64,000 bases of DNA from Ficedula albicollis (GCF_000247815.1 NC_021680.1:3810722-3874721), one strand, 5' to 3'; positions 41,561 to 58,814 are shown, counted from the stretch's first letter. Notes: generated from the letters alone by a model not told the origin. Program-made: numbers and translations.

Positions 41561-42879
41561 CTGCAGAAACACTTAGAGGAAGAGAAGGAGAAAAAAATAA
41601 AAATTGGAAGAAAAGGTAGAGATGGTGCTTGTGTGAGCTCCTGATCCCCCTGACATCATACAGATTAGAAAATGAACCATATTCCCTGAGGAACAGGATG
41701 GAGACATATGGGGTGACCCAAATGACAGAAAACTGGGGGAATATGATTGTCTCCTTCCAATCCCCCTGAGCATGAAGCCATATGCATTATAGGAACAGAA
41801 GAGACAACTGAACCTTGGTGAAGAGTGGGAAATCACAGCTGAAAAGCAATCCCATTCAATCTGATTCAGTTTGAAAAGTGCTGTGGCCATCAGCCAGGCT
41901 GGGCTGAAATTCAGCAGGTGGAATCCTATCAGTGCATACATAATAACAGCTCACACATTCTAATTCCATGTGGGCCTCCTCGACTATTAATGACATTTCT
42001 AATAAGTAAGGGAACACAAATTCCAGTATGAGCACAGCAGTACACTGAAAAACCGTGGACAGAGTCGAAATCACTGGAGTGAACAGAGCAAGTGCAACGT
42101 GCCGAACCACCACAGCTAATTTATGGCTCCCAGGCGATAAGCACATGTCCTCCCCTCACTTTGCAGCAAAAGATCACAATGAAAACATTTTGGGTTTCAA
42201 TGTTCTGAGCAGCCAAACCTGGCAGCTGATGCAGAGCAGCGTTTGCTCCCCCTGTTCAACCCTGACCCTAAAAGAAATCCAGATGCCACAGTGCATTCAC
42301 CCCACACGGCGCTTACCCTCCCTCATTCAAAAGCTACAATTCTCTGCTGCAGCACGAAAATTGAGCTCCTGAAGTTACAGCTGATTTGGAAAAGAGACAA
42401 ATCATCTCCAGAGCCCACTCCCCATATAATTCACTGATTGATAATTCCCCAAACTTTCGCCCCGTGTAATTCACCAGTTTGGCTAAAACCTGGAAGGGAG
42501 ATGGCAATCAGCTGTTGATTACTGGCACATAGACAGGGTGGCACCAGATTTGGAGAAAAGAGAGATGCCAGTGCCAATACTGAGCCTTTAACCACTGCTG
42601 TGCCAAATATCAAGGAACTGGTAACTCAGCTTCAGGGAGTGCCTCACTCATGGACGGCAACCCTGGATGTAAAATACATGTTTTTTGTGATTCCACTCCA
42701 GGAACACAAGGCTTGATTCACTTTTGACTGGAAGGGAGTGCAGCATATTTTTGATAGGCTGCTCCAGGGATATAAACACTTGTTCCACTATTGATCACAA
42801 ACCCTGACAAAGTCTCAGCCGAAATCATGCCTCACCAAAGGTTAAGAGTGTATCAGTAGATCAATGATATCATCATCAT

Positions 42880-43340
42880 CATCAAATCATCCTAGAATGG
42901 CCTGGTTTGGACAGAATCTTAAAGATCATCTCATTCCAACCCTCCTGGCATGGGCAAGGACATCTTCCACTAGCCAAAGTTGCTCAGGGCCCCATCAAGC
43001 CTGACCTTGAACACTTCTGGCAATGGAACATCCACAGCTTCTCTGGGCAACCTGGGCCAGGTCTCATCACCCTCACAGTAAAGAATTTTTTTTCCTACTA
43101 TCCAATCCAAGCCTACCCCTGTCAGTTTGAAGCCATTCCCCCTTGTCCTGTCACTACATGCTCTTGTAAAAAGTCTCCATCTTTATTGTGGGCTCCCTTC
43201 GGGTACTAGAAGGCCACAATTAGGTGCCCTTGAAGCCTTCTCTTTTCCAGGCTGAACAAACCAAATTTTCTTATAGAGAGAATTCTCTGAAATTTCCTCA
43301 TAGAGGTCCTCCATCCCTCTAATCAGTTTGGTTGGAGAAT
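42880..43340 (-). mobile_element. CR1 LINE 3'-end fragment
   Basis: The segment runs from CCTAGAATGGCCTGGTTTGG through CTTAAAGATCATCTCATTCC, CAGTAAAGAATTTTTTTTCC and CCATTCCCCCTTGTCCTGTC to CTTCTCTTTTCCAGGCTGAA. This matches the reverse complement of the avian CR1 3' region. It contains only the 3' UTR and terminal part, 5'-truncated as usual, diverged and not coding. A TCATCATCATC microsatellite flanks it at the CR1 3' end. Confidence 0.9.
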
Positions 43341-44620
43341 ACAGTGGTTTTGCCCACAAGGCAAAAAAAAAAGTGAGCCTTGAGCAGTCCTACATCCCAG
43401 CATCAGAGGCCCAAGCAGGAAGGTTAAGCTCTTGTGAGCCTGTTGGATTAAAGAAGCCACTTCTGTTCTCCTGTAAACCCCAGAAAAAACAGACCATGGA
43501 CAGAATCTACCTAACATAAAGGAGTGACAGCAGGTTCTGGGAACTTCAGAATTATTATTATGAGAATTGAGGTTGTTCCATCTGCTTGATCCCATATACC
43601 TGTGGTACCATATACCATATGTGTTTATGGGGAATGGTGCTTCAGTGAACACAGTTCCCATTTGATTCTGTGTCAAAAGGGGCTGGAAGAGCCAGAGAGA
43701 ACACTAGACATTAGCTGCCACTCTTTGAATGACACTGGAACAAGATATTCCTCTTTAGAGAAGGGCTTGCTGTGCCTGGTGGGGCGGTGACACAAGCAGA
43801 ACAGATAGAGAAAGAACAAAGGAAAGGACAGAGTGAGAAGATTCGGGGGAATACCCAACTGACTGATACCAGGCCATCCTGTGCTGGTTACAGTGCTTCA
43901 GACTGGGACCCTGGCAATGGTATTAACAACCCCAAAATAACCTCATGCCTGGGAAACAAAACAGTACTGCCCAGGGCCACCCTGAGGTGGGGCCAGCCCA
44001 GGGCAGTGGCCACCTGCCAGTGGGGTGAATGAGCCAAGCACCCACTTTCCCAAAGTCCAGCTGCCCAGCCAGCACCCCCACACAGCCAGAGTGGCAGCCC
44101 CATGCCTGGCCATGGGAGTCCTGGGCCAGCAGGAGCCCAGGGCTCTGCCACGGCCATGGCTGGTTGGGCTGAGTGGGGGCTCCTCCCTCCCTGCCCCTGT
44201 GCCCAACACTGGGAATTTGTTTGCTGTGAAGGGGAGGCCACTGCAGTGCTGCTGGGGCTGCGGGAGGACAAGAGCCCTTTCATGCCAGCCTGGAGCACGG
44301 AGCAGAGCTGTTAGCCCAGCACAGAATGAGGGGGGCTCAGCCCTGGGGCCCCCCCACTCACCAGGCAGTGCTGCCCACCCACCCCCGTGTGCCTCCAGGC
44401 CCTGGCACGAGTGGCACCACGAGGCCCTGACTCAGAAGACTCCCTGACTCACAGCCTCACATCAGGGCCTCTGGCCAGCACTGGCACCCCAGGGCACCGC
44501 TGGGGAGAGGGGACAGCGAAGGGCTGGCTCACACATGGGCTGTGTGAGAGCGGCTGCTGCCATGGGGAAAGCATCCTGGGGTAAAGCATCCCCAAAGCAC
44601 ACTAGAGCCCAGCAACAGTA
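43341..44620. other. Non-coding interval
   Basis: No supported exon on either strand. GC content rises after 43.95 kb toward the candidate micro-exon. Short open frames here have no splice or homology support. Confidence 0.5.
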
Positions 44621-44626
44621 ACTCAC

Positions 44627-44650
44627 CTCCTTCTGCTGCTGGATCTCCTC
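44627..44650 (-). CDS. Candidate 24-nt micro-exon (EEIQQQKE), unassigned
   Basis: On the minus strand a strong acceptor (TGTCCCTGCAG) is followed by 24 nt coding EEIQQQKE in one frame, then a strong donor (GTGAGT). It is coiled-coil-like and lies 5' of the PDE4DIP alternative exons, so it might belong to a PDE4DIP upstream isoform. No second exon was found to link it, so this is only a splice-site-based suggestion. Confidence 0.25.
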
Positions 44651-44651
44651 C

Positions 44652-44715
44652 TGCAGGGACACAGATGGACAGAGGGATGGACGGAGGAATGGACGGAGGG
44701 ATGGACGGCAGGCCG
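44652..44715. repeat. GGAY-type microsatellite (GGATGGACGGA)
   Basis: Repeating GATGGACGGAGGAATGGACG units, adjacent to the candidate micro-exon acceptor. Confidence 0.9.
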
Positions 44716-45062
44716 TGCTCAGCAGTAGCCACCGTGTGGCTCCAGGCTGGCAGAGGGGCTGTGGCAAGGGCCAGGCAAGGCCAGGGACAGCTTGGCAGCT
44801 CAGATGCCGCGCGTGGCACATCCCAGCTCCCCGCTGACTCGATGGCACAAATGTCTCAGCAAGGGGAGGAGGTGCAGCGGGGACAGCCGTCCCCAAACAC
44901 GGCGGCTGCCGGAGTGTGCGAGCAGAGCACGGAGCGCACGGCACGGCCACCCACCGACCTGCACACGGGGCACGGAACAAGGTCCCCATTGAGCACGGCA
45001 GGCCGGGGGGAGCGGGGGCTGGCGCTGGGCGGCTCCCGGAGCGGCACCGCAGGCGTGGCAGC

Positions 45063-45829
45063 CGGCACCGCTCCGGGGCCCGGCATCCCTGCAGAGGAAC
45101 CGGCACCACCCCGGGGCCCGGCATCCCTGCAGAGGAACCGGCACAGCTCCGGGGCCCGGCATCCCTGCAGAGGAACCGGCACAGCTCCGGGGCCCGGCAT
45201 CCCTGCAGAGGAACCGGCACAGCTCCGGGGCCCGGCATCCCTGCAGAGGAACCGGCACAGCTCCGGGGCCCGGCATCCCTGCAGAGGAACCGGCACAGCT
45301 CCGGGGCCCGGCATCCCTGCAGAGGAACCGGCACAGCTCCGGGGCCCGGCATCCCTGCAGAGGAACCGGCACAGCTCCGGGGCCCGGCATCCCTGCAGAG
45401 GAACCGGCACAGCTCCGGGGCCCGGCATCCCTGCAGAGGAACCGGCACAGCTCCGGGGCCCGGCATCCCTGCAGAGGAACCGGCACAGCTCCGGGGCCCG
45501 GCATCCCTGCAGAGGAACCGGCACCGCTCCGGGGGCCCGGCATCCCTGCAGAGAAACTGGCATAGCTCCGGGGGCCCGGCAGCTCTAGGGAGGTACCGGC
45601 ACCGCTCCGGGGCCCGGCATCCCTGCAGAGAAACCGGCACCTCTCCGGGGGCCCGGCATCCCTGCAGAGAAACTGGCATAGCTCCGGGGGCCCGGCAGCT
45701 CTAGGGAGGTACCGGCACCGCTCCGGGGCCCGGCATCCCTGGCAGAGGCCGGCACAGCTCCGGGGCCCGGCATCCCTGCAGAGGAACCGGCACAGCTCCG
45801 GGGCCCGGCATCCCTGCAGAGGGTCGGGC
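45063..45829. repeat. 38-bp GC-rich minisatellite, about 20 copies
   Basis: Unit CTCCGGGGCCCGGCATCCCT followed by GCAGAGGAACCGGCACAG. The first two-thirds is nearly perfect. From about 45530 a higher-order unit with CAGCTCTAGGGAGGTACCGG alternates with the basic unit and is itself duplicated. Long open frames through it are by-products of the repeat. Confidence 0.97.
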
Positions 45830-48439
<2,610 letters not shown>

Positions 48440-48798
48440 TGGTGATGAGGTGGTTCTGCTTTGGCTCTGACAAATGGAACAAAATCAGATGACCAGGAAT
48501 TTGGAGGACTCAGTGGCCAAAAAAAAAAAAGTGGCTTTTGTCTGATTAAGGGCCATTTAAAATGTTAACACACACTCCCTGCATATGCTAATAAACGTAA
48601 TGGTACATGGTAGTACGTCTATAGCTCCATACTCTCCACTCAGGTTGTGTTCTACATAACATAGGAGTAAGGGGAGAAGTAGGAAGGAGTAGGGCTGGAT
48701 GTAAGGAGGGTAGGAATTTTAGCTGGTTAGGAGGAATACCCAAAAATACCTTGGAGACAGAATGGGCTACTCTCCTCTCTCCTCCCAAGTGTGGACAC
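48440..48798 (+). mobile_element. LTR-like repeat, copy 2
   Basis: Homologous to 41210-41560: GGTTCTGCTTTGGCTCTGAC, a poly-A run, ATGCTAATAAACGTAATGGT, CTCCATACTCTCCACTCAGG, TAAGGAGGGTAGGAATTTTA, GGTTAGGAGGAATACCCAAA. Same orientation as copy 1, and the sequence between the two is not retroviral. I see two independent solo-type copies rather than one provirus. Confidence 0.5.
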
Positions 48799-48945
48799 CT
48801 TCGTTTTAAGTTTCTGTATACAATTGTGATTGTCATCACACAACACATCATTGCAACTGGTGCAGCACCTTCGTGGTAAGTTTCTGTATACAATTGTGAT
48901 TATCATCACACAACACATCATTGCAACTGGTGCATTTATCAACAG
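48799..48945. repeat. Tandem duplication of about 68 bp after LTR copy 2
   Basis: Two copies share AAGTTTCTGTATACAATTGT and ACACAACACATCATTGCAAC. They may be part of the same repeat element. Confidence 0.92.
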
Positions 48946-51842
<2,897 letters not shown>

Positions 51843-51967
51843 CTCCCCGCCTCCCGTCTGATGCAAGAGCCCGGCCGGTTTCGCACGGCAGATCCCGGAC
51901 CCTGGCAGGGCTGTCCCTGTTCCGTGACTCTGCCCTGGTCCTATTCGCCGTGTCTGTCACCCCTCAG

Positions 51968-54929
51968 GACTGCGATGGGCTCATCGTCCGCTCGGCCACC
52001 AAAGTCACGGCCGAGGTGCTGGAGGCGGCAGAGAGGCTGCAGGTGGTGGGCAGAGCTGGCACCGGCGTGGACAATGTGGACGTGGAGGCAGCCACCAGGA
52101 AGGGCGTCCTGGTCATGAAGTAAGAGCAGGAGTGTGGGGACATCCGTGCCTGTGATCCTGGGGAGGTCGGGGAGACTTCAACAGGGTGCCCTCCCCACCC
52201 GTGGCACCCCTGGCACCACCCCGTGTGTCTCCATGCTCACGGGGCACAGACCCTGTCAGCCCGGGGGACACACAGCAGTGACACGCTCTCCATCCCCAGC
52301 ACACCCACTGGGAACAGCCTCAGCGCCGCCGAGCTCACCTGCGGGATGATCCTGTGCCTGGCCAGGTGAGCACAGGGCCGGGTGGGGACAGAGGTGTCCC
52401 CTACAGCCCCCTGCCCCACGCTGACCACAGCCTCCTCTTTAGGCAGATCCCGCAGGCAGCTGCCTCCATGAAGGAGGGCAAGTGGGACCGTAAGAAGGTA
52501 GGAAGCAGGTGAAGCACCTCTGGGTGGGGGGTGTCCATGTGGGGTGTGCTCCCTCACTCTCCCTGTGCTCCCCAGTACATGGGCATGGAGCTGAACGGGA
52601 AGACGCTGGCCGTGCTGGGGCTGGGGCGCATCGGCAGGGAGGTGGCCACTCGCATGCAGGCCTTTGGCATGAAGGTGAGGAGACAGGGCGGGGAGGAATG
52701 ATGGGCAGCCTCGACCTGCCTGAGCCAGGCTGTAAGACTGAGTGCCCACTGTGCCCCAGACCATCGGCTACGATCCCATCATCACCCCCGACGTCTCGGC
52801 CACCTTCGGCGTGGAGCAGCTGCCGCTGGAGCAGATCTGGCCCCGCTGCGACTTCATCACGGTGCACACGCCGCTGCTGCCCTCCACCACGGGTACGGGG
52901 AGGGCAGGATGTCAGGGAGCTTTGGGGAGAGCTGGGGCAGCCCCCTTCTGCTCACAGCCCTCCTTCCGCAGGGCTCCTGAACGACAGCACCTTTGCCAAG
53001 TGCCGCCGCGGCGTGCAGGTGGTGAACTGTGCCCGTGGTGGCATCGTGGACGAGGGCGCGCTGCTGCGGGCGCTGCAGTCGGGCCAGTGTGGTGGGGCCG
53101 CCCTCGATGTCTTCACACAGGTCAGTGGGGCTGTGGGGGACCCCCCGGGCTTGGCTTTGTCTCAGCACTGCCTTAATGTTGCCCAAACCAAGGTACTTAG
53201 GACCCCCCGGGCTTGGCTTTGTCTCAGAACTGCCTTAATGTTGCCCAAACCAAGGTACTTCACGGTACCTGTGAGGCTGGGGTCAGGAACAGCCCTTCTC
53301 AGCTTCCCTCCTTGCAAAGGAGGGTGAATGCCTCCTGCTCCGAGCTGATGGCAGGATGGGGCTGTGTCTGCAGGAGCCCCCCAAGGACCGTGACCTGGTG
53401 AACCACCCCAACGTCATCTCCTGCCCACACCTGGGCGCCAGCACACGGGAGGCGCAGAGCCGCTGCGGCAAGGAAATCGCCATGCAGATCGTGGACATGG
53501 CCACGGGGAAGGGGCTGACAGGAGTAGTGAGTGCCCCTGCAGCACCTGAGCTCCTCTGAGAGCCTCAGTTACCCCAGCTGTGACCCACGGGTGCACTGGC
53601 ACCAGTGCTCCGTGTGGGATCCCCGGCAGGCTCTCACCGCTCGCTCTCTCCCGCAGGTTAATGGGCAGGCTCTCAGCAAGGCTTTTTCACCCCACACCAA
53701 GCCCTGGGTCACCCTGGCCAGGGCCCTGGGCACGCTGCTGTGCACGGTGGGCAAGCAAGTGCAGGGCAGCCTGCAGGTCTGCACCCTAGGTGAGCCTGGG
53801 TGTGGGGAATGGGCAGGCAGGAGAGCAGGTAGACAGGAAGGTGGAGAACAGTGGGGATGGAGCCCTGGAGTGTGCAGGGGTGGATGTGTGGGTGGAAGGA
53901 CCAGCCCCAGGCTGGCCACTCCACTGCAGGCCTGACCTCTCTGCTGCTGGCTCATGCACCCCAGGGACAGCCCTGAAGGAGGCTGGCAGCTACCTGACGC
54001 CTGCTGTGGCCGCGGGCATGCTGGCTGGAGGGACACAGAAGGAGGTGACCCTGGTGAACGCCACGCTGCTGGCCCAGGAGGCTGGGCTGAAGGTGTGTGG
54101 GAACCCAGGCTCTGCACCCCAGCCTGCTGCACCTTCCCCACCGAGCAGCATGAGCCTGGGGACACCCTGCCGGGCTGCTAATGCTTCCAGGGATGGAGGA
54201 CATCCCTTCCCCGCCCCAGACACACACACAGTGCTGAGTGCCCGTGTCTCTCTGGCAGGTCACAAGCACCCACAGTGATGTGGCCCCCGAGCCCCACAGC
54301 AGCACTGGGCTGGTGCAGGTGTCCCTGCAGGGCACCCCACACCAGGTGATGGGGACAGTGCAGGGCAGCACCCCAGCCCTGCGGCAGATCAACGGGGCCA
54401 CCTTCAAGCAGCCAGCCCCGCTGTCCGGCCCTCTCATCGTCTACAGAGCCAAAGCCTCCGATAGCAGTGCTCTGGCCACGCTGACTGGTGAGTCCCTGTG
54501 CCAGCCCTGAGCTGCAGGGACAGCCTGGGGAACCCTCACATCTGACCAGGAGCTGAGCCCCTGCTGCAGCAGATGATGGATGGATGGATGGATGGATGGA
54601 TGGATGGGAGGTTTGGATAGGGGGTTGTGTGATGTTGGGCAAAGCACTTGGGGTGGAGGAAGAAATGGCACCTCTGAGCGGGGTGTTGGGGTGAGCAGAG
54701 GCTCAGCTCCCTGCTGGGTGCTTGGGGCAGTGGGGCAGCCTGTGGTCCCTAATTGCTGTCCTCCTCTCCAGGGCTGCTGAGCAAGGCAGGGGTCCAGCTG
54801 CTGTCCTACCACAGCTCCAGCACGGTGGCAGGGGAGCAGTGGAGCGTCGTGGGGCTCTCAGCCCCCCTGCCCAACCTGGGCGAGCTAAAGCCACGAGTCA
54901 CGGAAATCTTCCAGCTCCACCTGCCCTAG
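51968..54929 (+). CDS. PHGDH: D-3-phosphoglycerate dehydrogenase (PHGDH), exons 2-12, N-terminus missing
   Basis: First step of serine synthesis: NAD-dependent oxidation of 3-phosphoglycerate to 3-phosphohydroxypyruvate, cytosolic. Exons: 51968-52119, 52300-52365, 52443-52497, 52576-52674, 52760-52892, 52972-53120, 53374-53526, 53657-53789, 53965-54092, 54259-54487, 54772-54929. All are GT-AG and phase-consistent, giving 484 aa. The readable protein begins [20 protein letters not shown]. The Rossmann motif is [12 protein letters not shown]. The active-site regions include [20 protein letters not shown] (Arg) and [18 protein letters not shown] (His). The C-terminal ASB/ACT regions are present but diverged, ending EIFQLHLP. 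About 45 N-terminal residues, encoded by exon 1 in human, are lost in the poly-G tract. Convergent with HMGCS2. Confidence 0.97.
53138..53262. repeat. 62-bp tandem duplication in PHGDH intron
   Basis: Two copies share GGACCCCCCGGGCTTGGCTT and ACTGCCTTAATGTTGCCCAA. They lie between the exons ending at 53120 and starting at 53374. Confidence 0.95.
54573..54607. repeat. (GGAT)n microsatellite in PHGDH last intron
   Basis: About eight ATGG tetramers in a row. Confidence 0.97.
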
Positions 54930-55050
54930 ACCCCGACTGCCCACAAGGACTCTCCCCACGGCTGCAGCATCTGGACCCTCCCCCAGCTGGGGAAACATTG
55001 CACGTGGCCGTCCTTGACCCCCACACTGGGTTTGGGGTGGCCTCATGTTC

Positions 55051-55056
55051 AATAAA
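55051..55056 (+). terminator. PHGDH: PHGDH polyadenylation signal
   Basis: AATAAA 122 bases after the stop, followed by a GT-rich stretch (AGCATGTGGTGCCTTGG). A short 3' UTR is implied. Confidence 0.85.
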
Positions 55057-55549
55057 GGGTCTAGAAGGAGAGAGCATGTGGTGCCTTGGCTGTGCAGTCC
55101 TTTGTCCTCAACCCCAATCCCCCTCCCTCCTGCCCCTGCTGCTCCCCGGACCTGCTGCTGTTTGCTGAAGGGTGCAAAGGTCTCTGTGGCTGCCCAGGTC
55201 CTGGCCACAGTCCCACAGACATGGCCCAGAGAGCAGCGCTGCAAGATCCCCTCCTCGAGCCACTGCGTCACCTGTGCCCTCCTGCCCACGGGTTTTGCCA
55301 TGAGGATGTTTCCATTTAATGCCATCGTGGGGAAAATGCCATCTCACCCCCCTAAACTGGGAGGCTGGGGCTTACTTGACTCCCCCAAAACGTCAGGGCA
55401 TACTCCCATGTCTAACGGGGCAGGTGGAATGGAATGGTCACGGAATAAGTCCCATAAACAGCTGTGATCCAGACTGGTGGTTGTTAACTGGGAGGAGACC
55501 ATTCAAGACCAGGAGCCAGAGCCGGGCGGCTGCCCCCTCCCATCGCACC
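55057..55549. other. PHGDH/HMGCS2 convergent intergenic interval
   Basis: About 490 bases between the two opposed poly(A) signals. No gene seen. Confidence 0.7.
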
Positions 55550-55555
55550 TTTATT
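55550..55555 (-). terminator. HMGCS2: HMGCS2 polyadenylation signal
   Basis: AATAAA on the minus strand, 178 bases past the HMGCS2 stop codon. Confidence 0.85.
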
Positions 55556-55732
55556 CCCCTGCACTGCCCGGGTGTTCGCGCCTCCAACAGCTCGGAGCCA
55601 CCGCTGGCCACTCCCCACCCACACAACGGGAACTCTCCCGCACAGGCCAGCCCCGGATGTGGGGAACACAGAGATGACAGCAGGAAAGGGAGCATCCTCC
55701 TCCCCAGGGCTCACCACGCCGGTGATCCCACC

Positions 55733-58659
55733 CTAGATGGGCTTCCTGGCGTATTCGCGGCGGTACTTGGAATCCACCCGCGTCAGGTACCACGTTCCGG
55801 GGAACAGATCCGCCTGGGAGCCGTGGGGAGCGTGGTCGGCTGCAGGGAGAGGGCAGTGATGCTCAGGGCTGTTGTGGGGTCCTGGCAGGGCAGGGTGAGC
55901 TCTCTCCAGCCCCACTCACCCAAGTGATGGGTTTCCTCCCGCCGCTTCATGATCTCGGCGAAGTCCTGCGGGGCCACGCGCTTGCGGGCGTCCAGGCGGG
56001 CGGGCAGGTCAGCCAGGCTGGACACCAGCTTGTCCAGGGGTGAGCCTGGCAAAGGGCACCCCACGTGTGAGAGGGCACCACGGACGGCCCCAGGCTGCCC
56101 TCCCTTCCCTCTCTGCCCTGGGGCTCACCTGGGGACGCATCCTGCGAGACGCGGAGGGAGAACATGCTGGCGGCCAGTCCCGAGCCGTAGGAGAAGGCGC
56201 CGATCCGGGAGCCGGCCAGGTCCCGTGCTGAGCACCTGAAATGAGAGGTGGGGCGTTACAGGATATTTGGGGATATACAGGGCTGTGGGGACAGTGGAGG
56301 GGGCTGCCTCCTTTGTGGGCAGGCAGGTCTTTGGGGCTGCGTTTCTGAGGGAGTGGAGCCCTGGAGTGCGGTGGTGGCACAGGGAGCCCCAGGATACGGC
56401 TTTTGTTCCCCTCAGAGCCTGTCTGTTCCCATGACTCCTTTCCCATGGGGTCACTCATTCTACTGGGCATGACAGCAGGGGTTTTCATCCTGCTGGTGAT
56501 GACAGAAGGGCTTTATGCACTGGCCCAGCTCCAGCGAGCTGGGATGAAAAACCTGGCAGGGGGATGGCCTGGAGCTGGATGCATCCACACTGCGTGCAAT
56601 GAAAGGATCAGGTCCCTATTGAGGTGAGGGCTGGGAGATGAGTTCTGCCCCTCTATCCAGCCAGGGAGTGCCCTCCCCAAAATGACCTCCTCCCTCTTCC
56701 CAAGCCAGAGTTTTGGGGGACTCACTGAGACAGGAGGGAGGCCAGGCAGCCATACATGGATGGTGTGTACATGTTGCCGTTGCGGGAAGAGAGGAGCAGG
56801 GAGGGCTTGGTCTTCTGGTTGAAGATATCCTGGCTGGCTGCCTGGAATGCCTTCTCCACCTCCTTGCTGGTGTAAGTGTCCTCCAGCTTCACACCTCTGC
56901 CCAGAGAGAGACAGCAGCTGGAACCACAGGCCAGCACATCCCTGGCTGGGCTGAGGGGTGGGGGACACAGCACAGGGACACACCTGAAGGACTGCAGCCC
57001 CTTGTAGAGGCCGGAGGCTGTGTCGGGGTTGGGGGCGGCCAAGAAGTCGTTCAGCAGCAGCCGCCCCACCGATTTCTGCACCAGCTTGCAGAAGGGCGAG
57101 TGGAAGATGATGTACTTGAAGTCATCGAGGGTGAAGGGCCTCTGGATGCCAGCTGGGGGGCAACAGGGGGCCATCAGCACCCAGGGGGCTGCGCTGGGCG
57201 CCTCAGGGGGGCTGCCACTCACCCTGCTGCCACTGGGTCTCTGCCTTGCGCCGGTACACGGCGTAGCAGCGGTCCAGAGCCCGCAGGTAGCACTGGATGG
57301 AGAGCTGCCCGTCCACCACCGGGTACTCAGAGGACAGGTTGGGCTTGTAGAAGTCGTAGGCGTGCTCCATGTGGGTGCCACGCAGGCCTGGGGGCACGGG
57401 GAGAGCCAGCTGTCAGACAGCATCGGGAGTGGCAACACCCAGGGGTGCTGCAGGAGCCCAGCAGGGTCTGGCTGAGCAGCTCTGCCCGGGGCTGGGGCAC
57501 GGATGCACGGCCCCAGGGACAGCCCCCATCAGCTCAGCCCGCCAGGGTCTCGAGGCACCCACCTCTCTCCAGCACCAGCGGGGCGTTGGGTCCCACCAGC
57601 ATGGCGATGGCGCCGGCGCCCCCCGTGGGCCGCGCGTTGCCCGTGGCGTAGACAGCGATGTCCCCACACACCACCACGGCATACCGGCCTGGGGGAGGAC
57701 AGAGGGACGGGCAGGGCCACCAGCAGGTGGGAGCCTCCATCCCACGGCCCTGGTGTGCTCCCACCTCCGTGCTGCCAGGTGGGCAGGCAGCAGGGGCGGC
57801 AGAGAGCCTGGAGGTGCAGCTGAAGCATCTTTGGGTTTTGGGACAGCTCCTGCCTCCTTCCTGTATCCCACAGCACCCACCCAGCCCCGCAGCACGGTCC
57901 CTGCCCGCGCTCACCATCCCAGGCACTGGACTCCACCCAGGCGGCCGCGTTGAAGAGCGAGGCCGTGCCCCCGTAGCAGGCGTTGGTGGTGTCGATCCCC
58001 TCCACGTCGGTGTTGCCAGAGTCGTGGAAGAGCTGCATGAGGACGGTCTTGACGGCCTTGGATTTGTCGATGACGGTCTCGGTGCCCACCTCCAGGCGGC
58101 CGATGGAGTCCCAGGAGAGGCGCCCGCGCTCCACCAGCCGCTGCACCACGGTCAGGCACAGCGAGTTGATGTCCTCGTGGGCGGCACAGAAACCCATCTG
58201 CTTCTGGCCCAGGCCCCGCGTGTACTTGCCGGCCTCCACGCCGTCAAACCGCTCCAGCTCCTCCTGATCCACGTACTGGGCAGGGAAGTACACCTCCAGG
58301 GCCAGGATGCCCACGTCCTTGGGCCAGGCGCCTGTCCCGGCAGCGCTGGAGAGGCTGTGGGGCAGAGGGAGTGGCGACAATCCCACGGCAGCTTTGGGGA
58401 CACGGGGAAATGCCACCAGCGAGCAGCCCAGGCTGGGAGTGCTCCAAATTCCGCGGCAGGGAGGAGGGAGAGGCTCCCCTTCCCCAAGAGCTCAGCCAGC
58501 TCCCCAGCCCTACCCCGGGTGTGTCTGCAGCCCCCCGGTCCCTGTGGATGCTCACCATGCCGTGTGCCAGCCCGGGGGGCGCTGGGTGCCCCGGGGTGCC
58601 CGCTCCGGCCCCCACCTCGCCCCCCAGCACCGCGCGGCGCGCCCCAACAACCGCAACAT
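55733..58659 (-). CDS. HMGCS2: Mitochondrial HMG-CoA synthase (HMGCS2), 9 coding exons, complete
   Basis: Condenses acetyl-CoA with acetoacetyl-CoA in the mitochondrial matrix, the rate-limiting step of ketogenesis. Exons: 58659-58556, 58345-57915, 57688-57563, 57387-57223, 57152-56984, 56896-56726, 56235-56129, 56045-55920, 55839-55733; 501 aa (human 508). Exon 1 encodes an Arg-rich presequence ([16 protein letters not shown]...). The mature part has [20 protein letters not shown], the catalytic cysteine in [16 protein letters not shown], the histidine region in [15 protein letters not shown], and [17 protein letters not shown]. It ends [10 protein letters not shown], without the C-terminal extension of cytosolic HMGCS1. 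This, plus the presequence and the PHGDH-HMGCS2-REG4 order, identifies HMGCS2. Confidence 0.97.
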
Positions 58660-58736
58660 CTTCGCCCCGGCCGCTGCTCGGACGGAGGGACGGCCGGCCG
58701 GACAGACGGACAGCGGGACGGGCCTTGGCGTAGTGC

Positions 58737-58743
58737 TTTTATA
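58737..58743 (-). promoter_or_regulatory. HMGCS2: HMGCS2 TATA box
   Basis: TATAAAA on the minus strand, 78 bases upstream of the ATG. A TSS near 58710 and a 5' UTR of about 50 nt are implied. Confidence 0.75.
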
Positions 58744-58801
58744 AACTCCGTGGGCAGCTCGGCACAGCCCTCCCGGCCTTTATCAGCCTGCCGGACCCTG
58801 G

Positions 58802-58814
58802 CGCTCAAAGGTCG
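58802..58814 (-). promoter_or_regulatory. HMGCS2: DR1-like PPAR response element upstream of HMGCS2
   Basis: In gene orientation the site reads CGACCTTTGAGCG: two imperfect AGGTCA half-sites on the opposite strand (AGGTCG and CGCTCA) with a one-base spacer. It lies roughly 92-104 bases upstream of the TSS predicted from the TATA box. From memory, the mammalian HMGCS2 PPRE (AGACCTTTGGCCC, about -104 to -92) has the same orientation, position and GACCTTTG core. Confidence 0.55.

Noticed and set aside
45063..45829. CRISPR-like or protein-repeat array
   Set aside because: Tandem units without variable spacers. A GC-rich minisatellite.
55733..58659. Cytosolic HMGCS1 as the identity of the synthase
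   Set aside because: An Arg-rich presequence is present, the HMGCS1 C-terminal extension is absent, and the neighbours are PHGDH and REG4.
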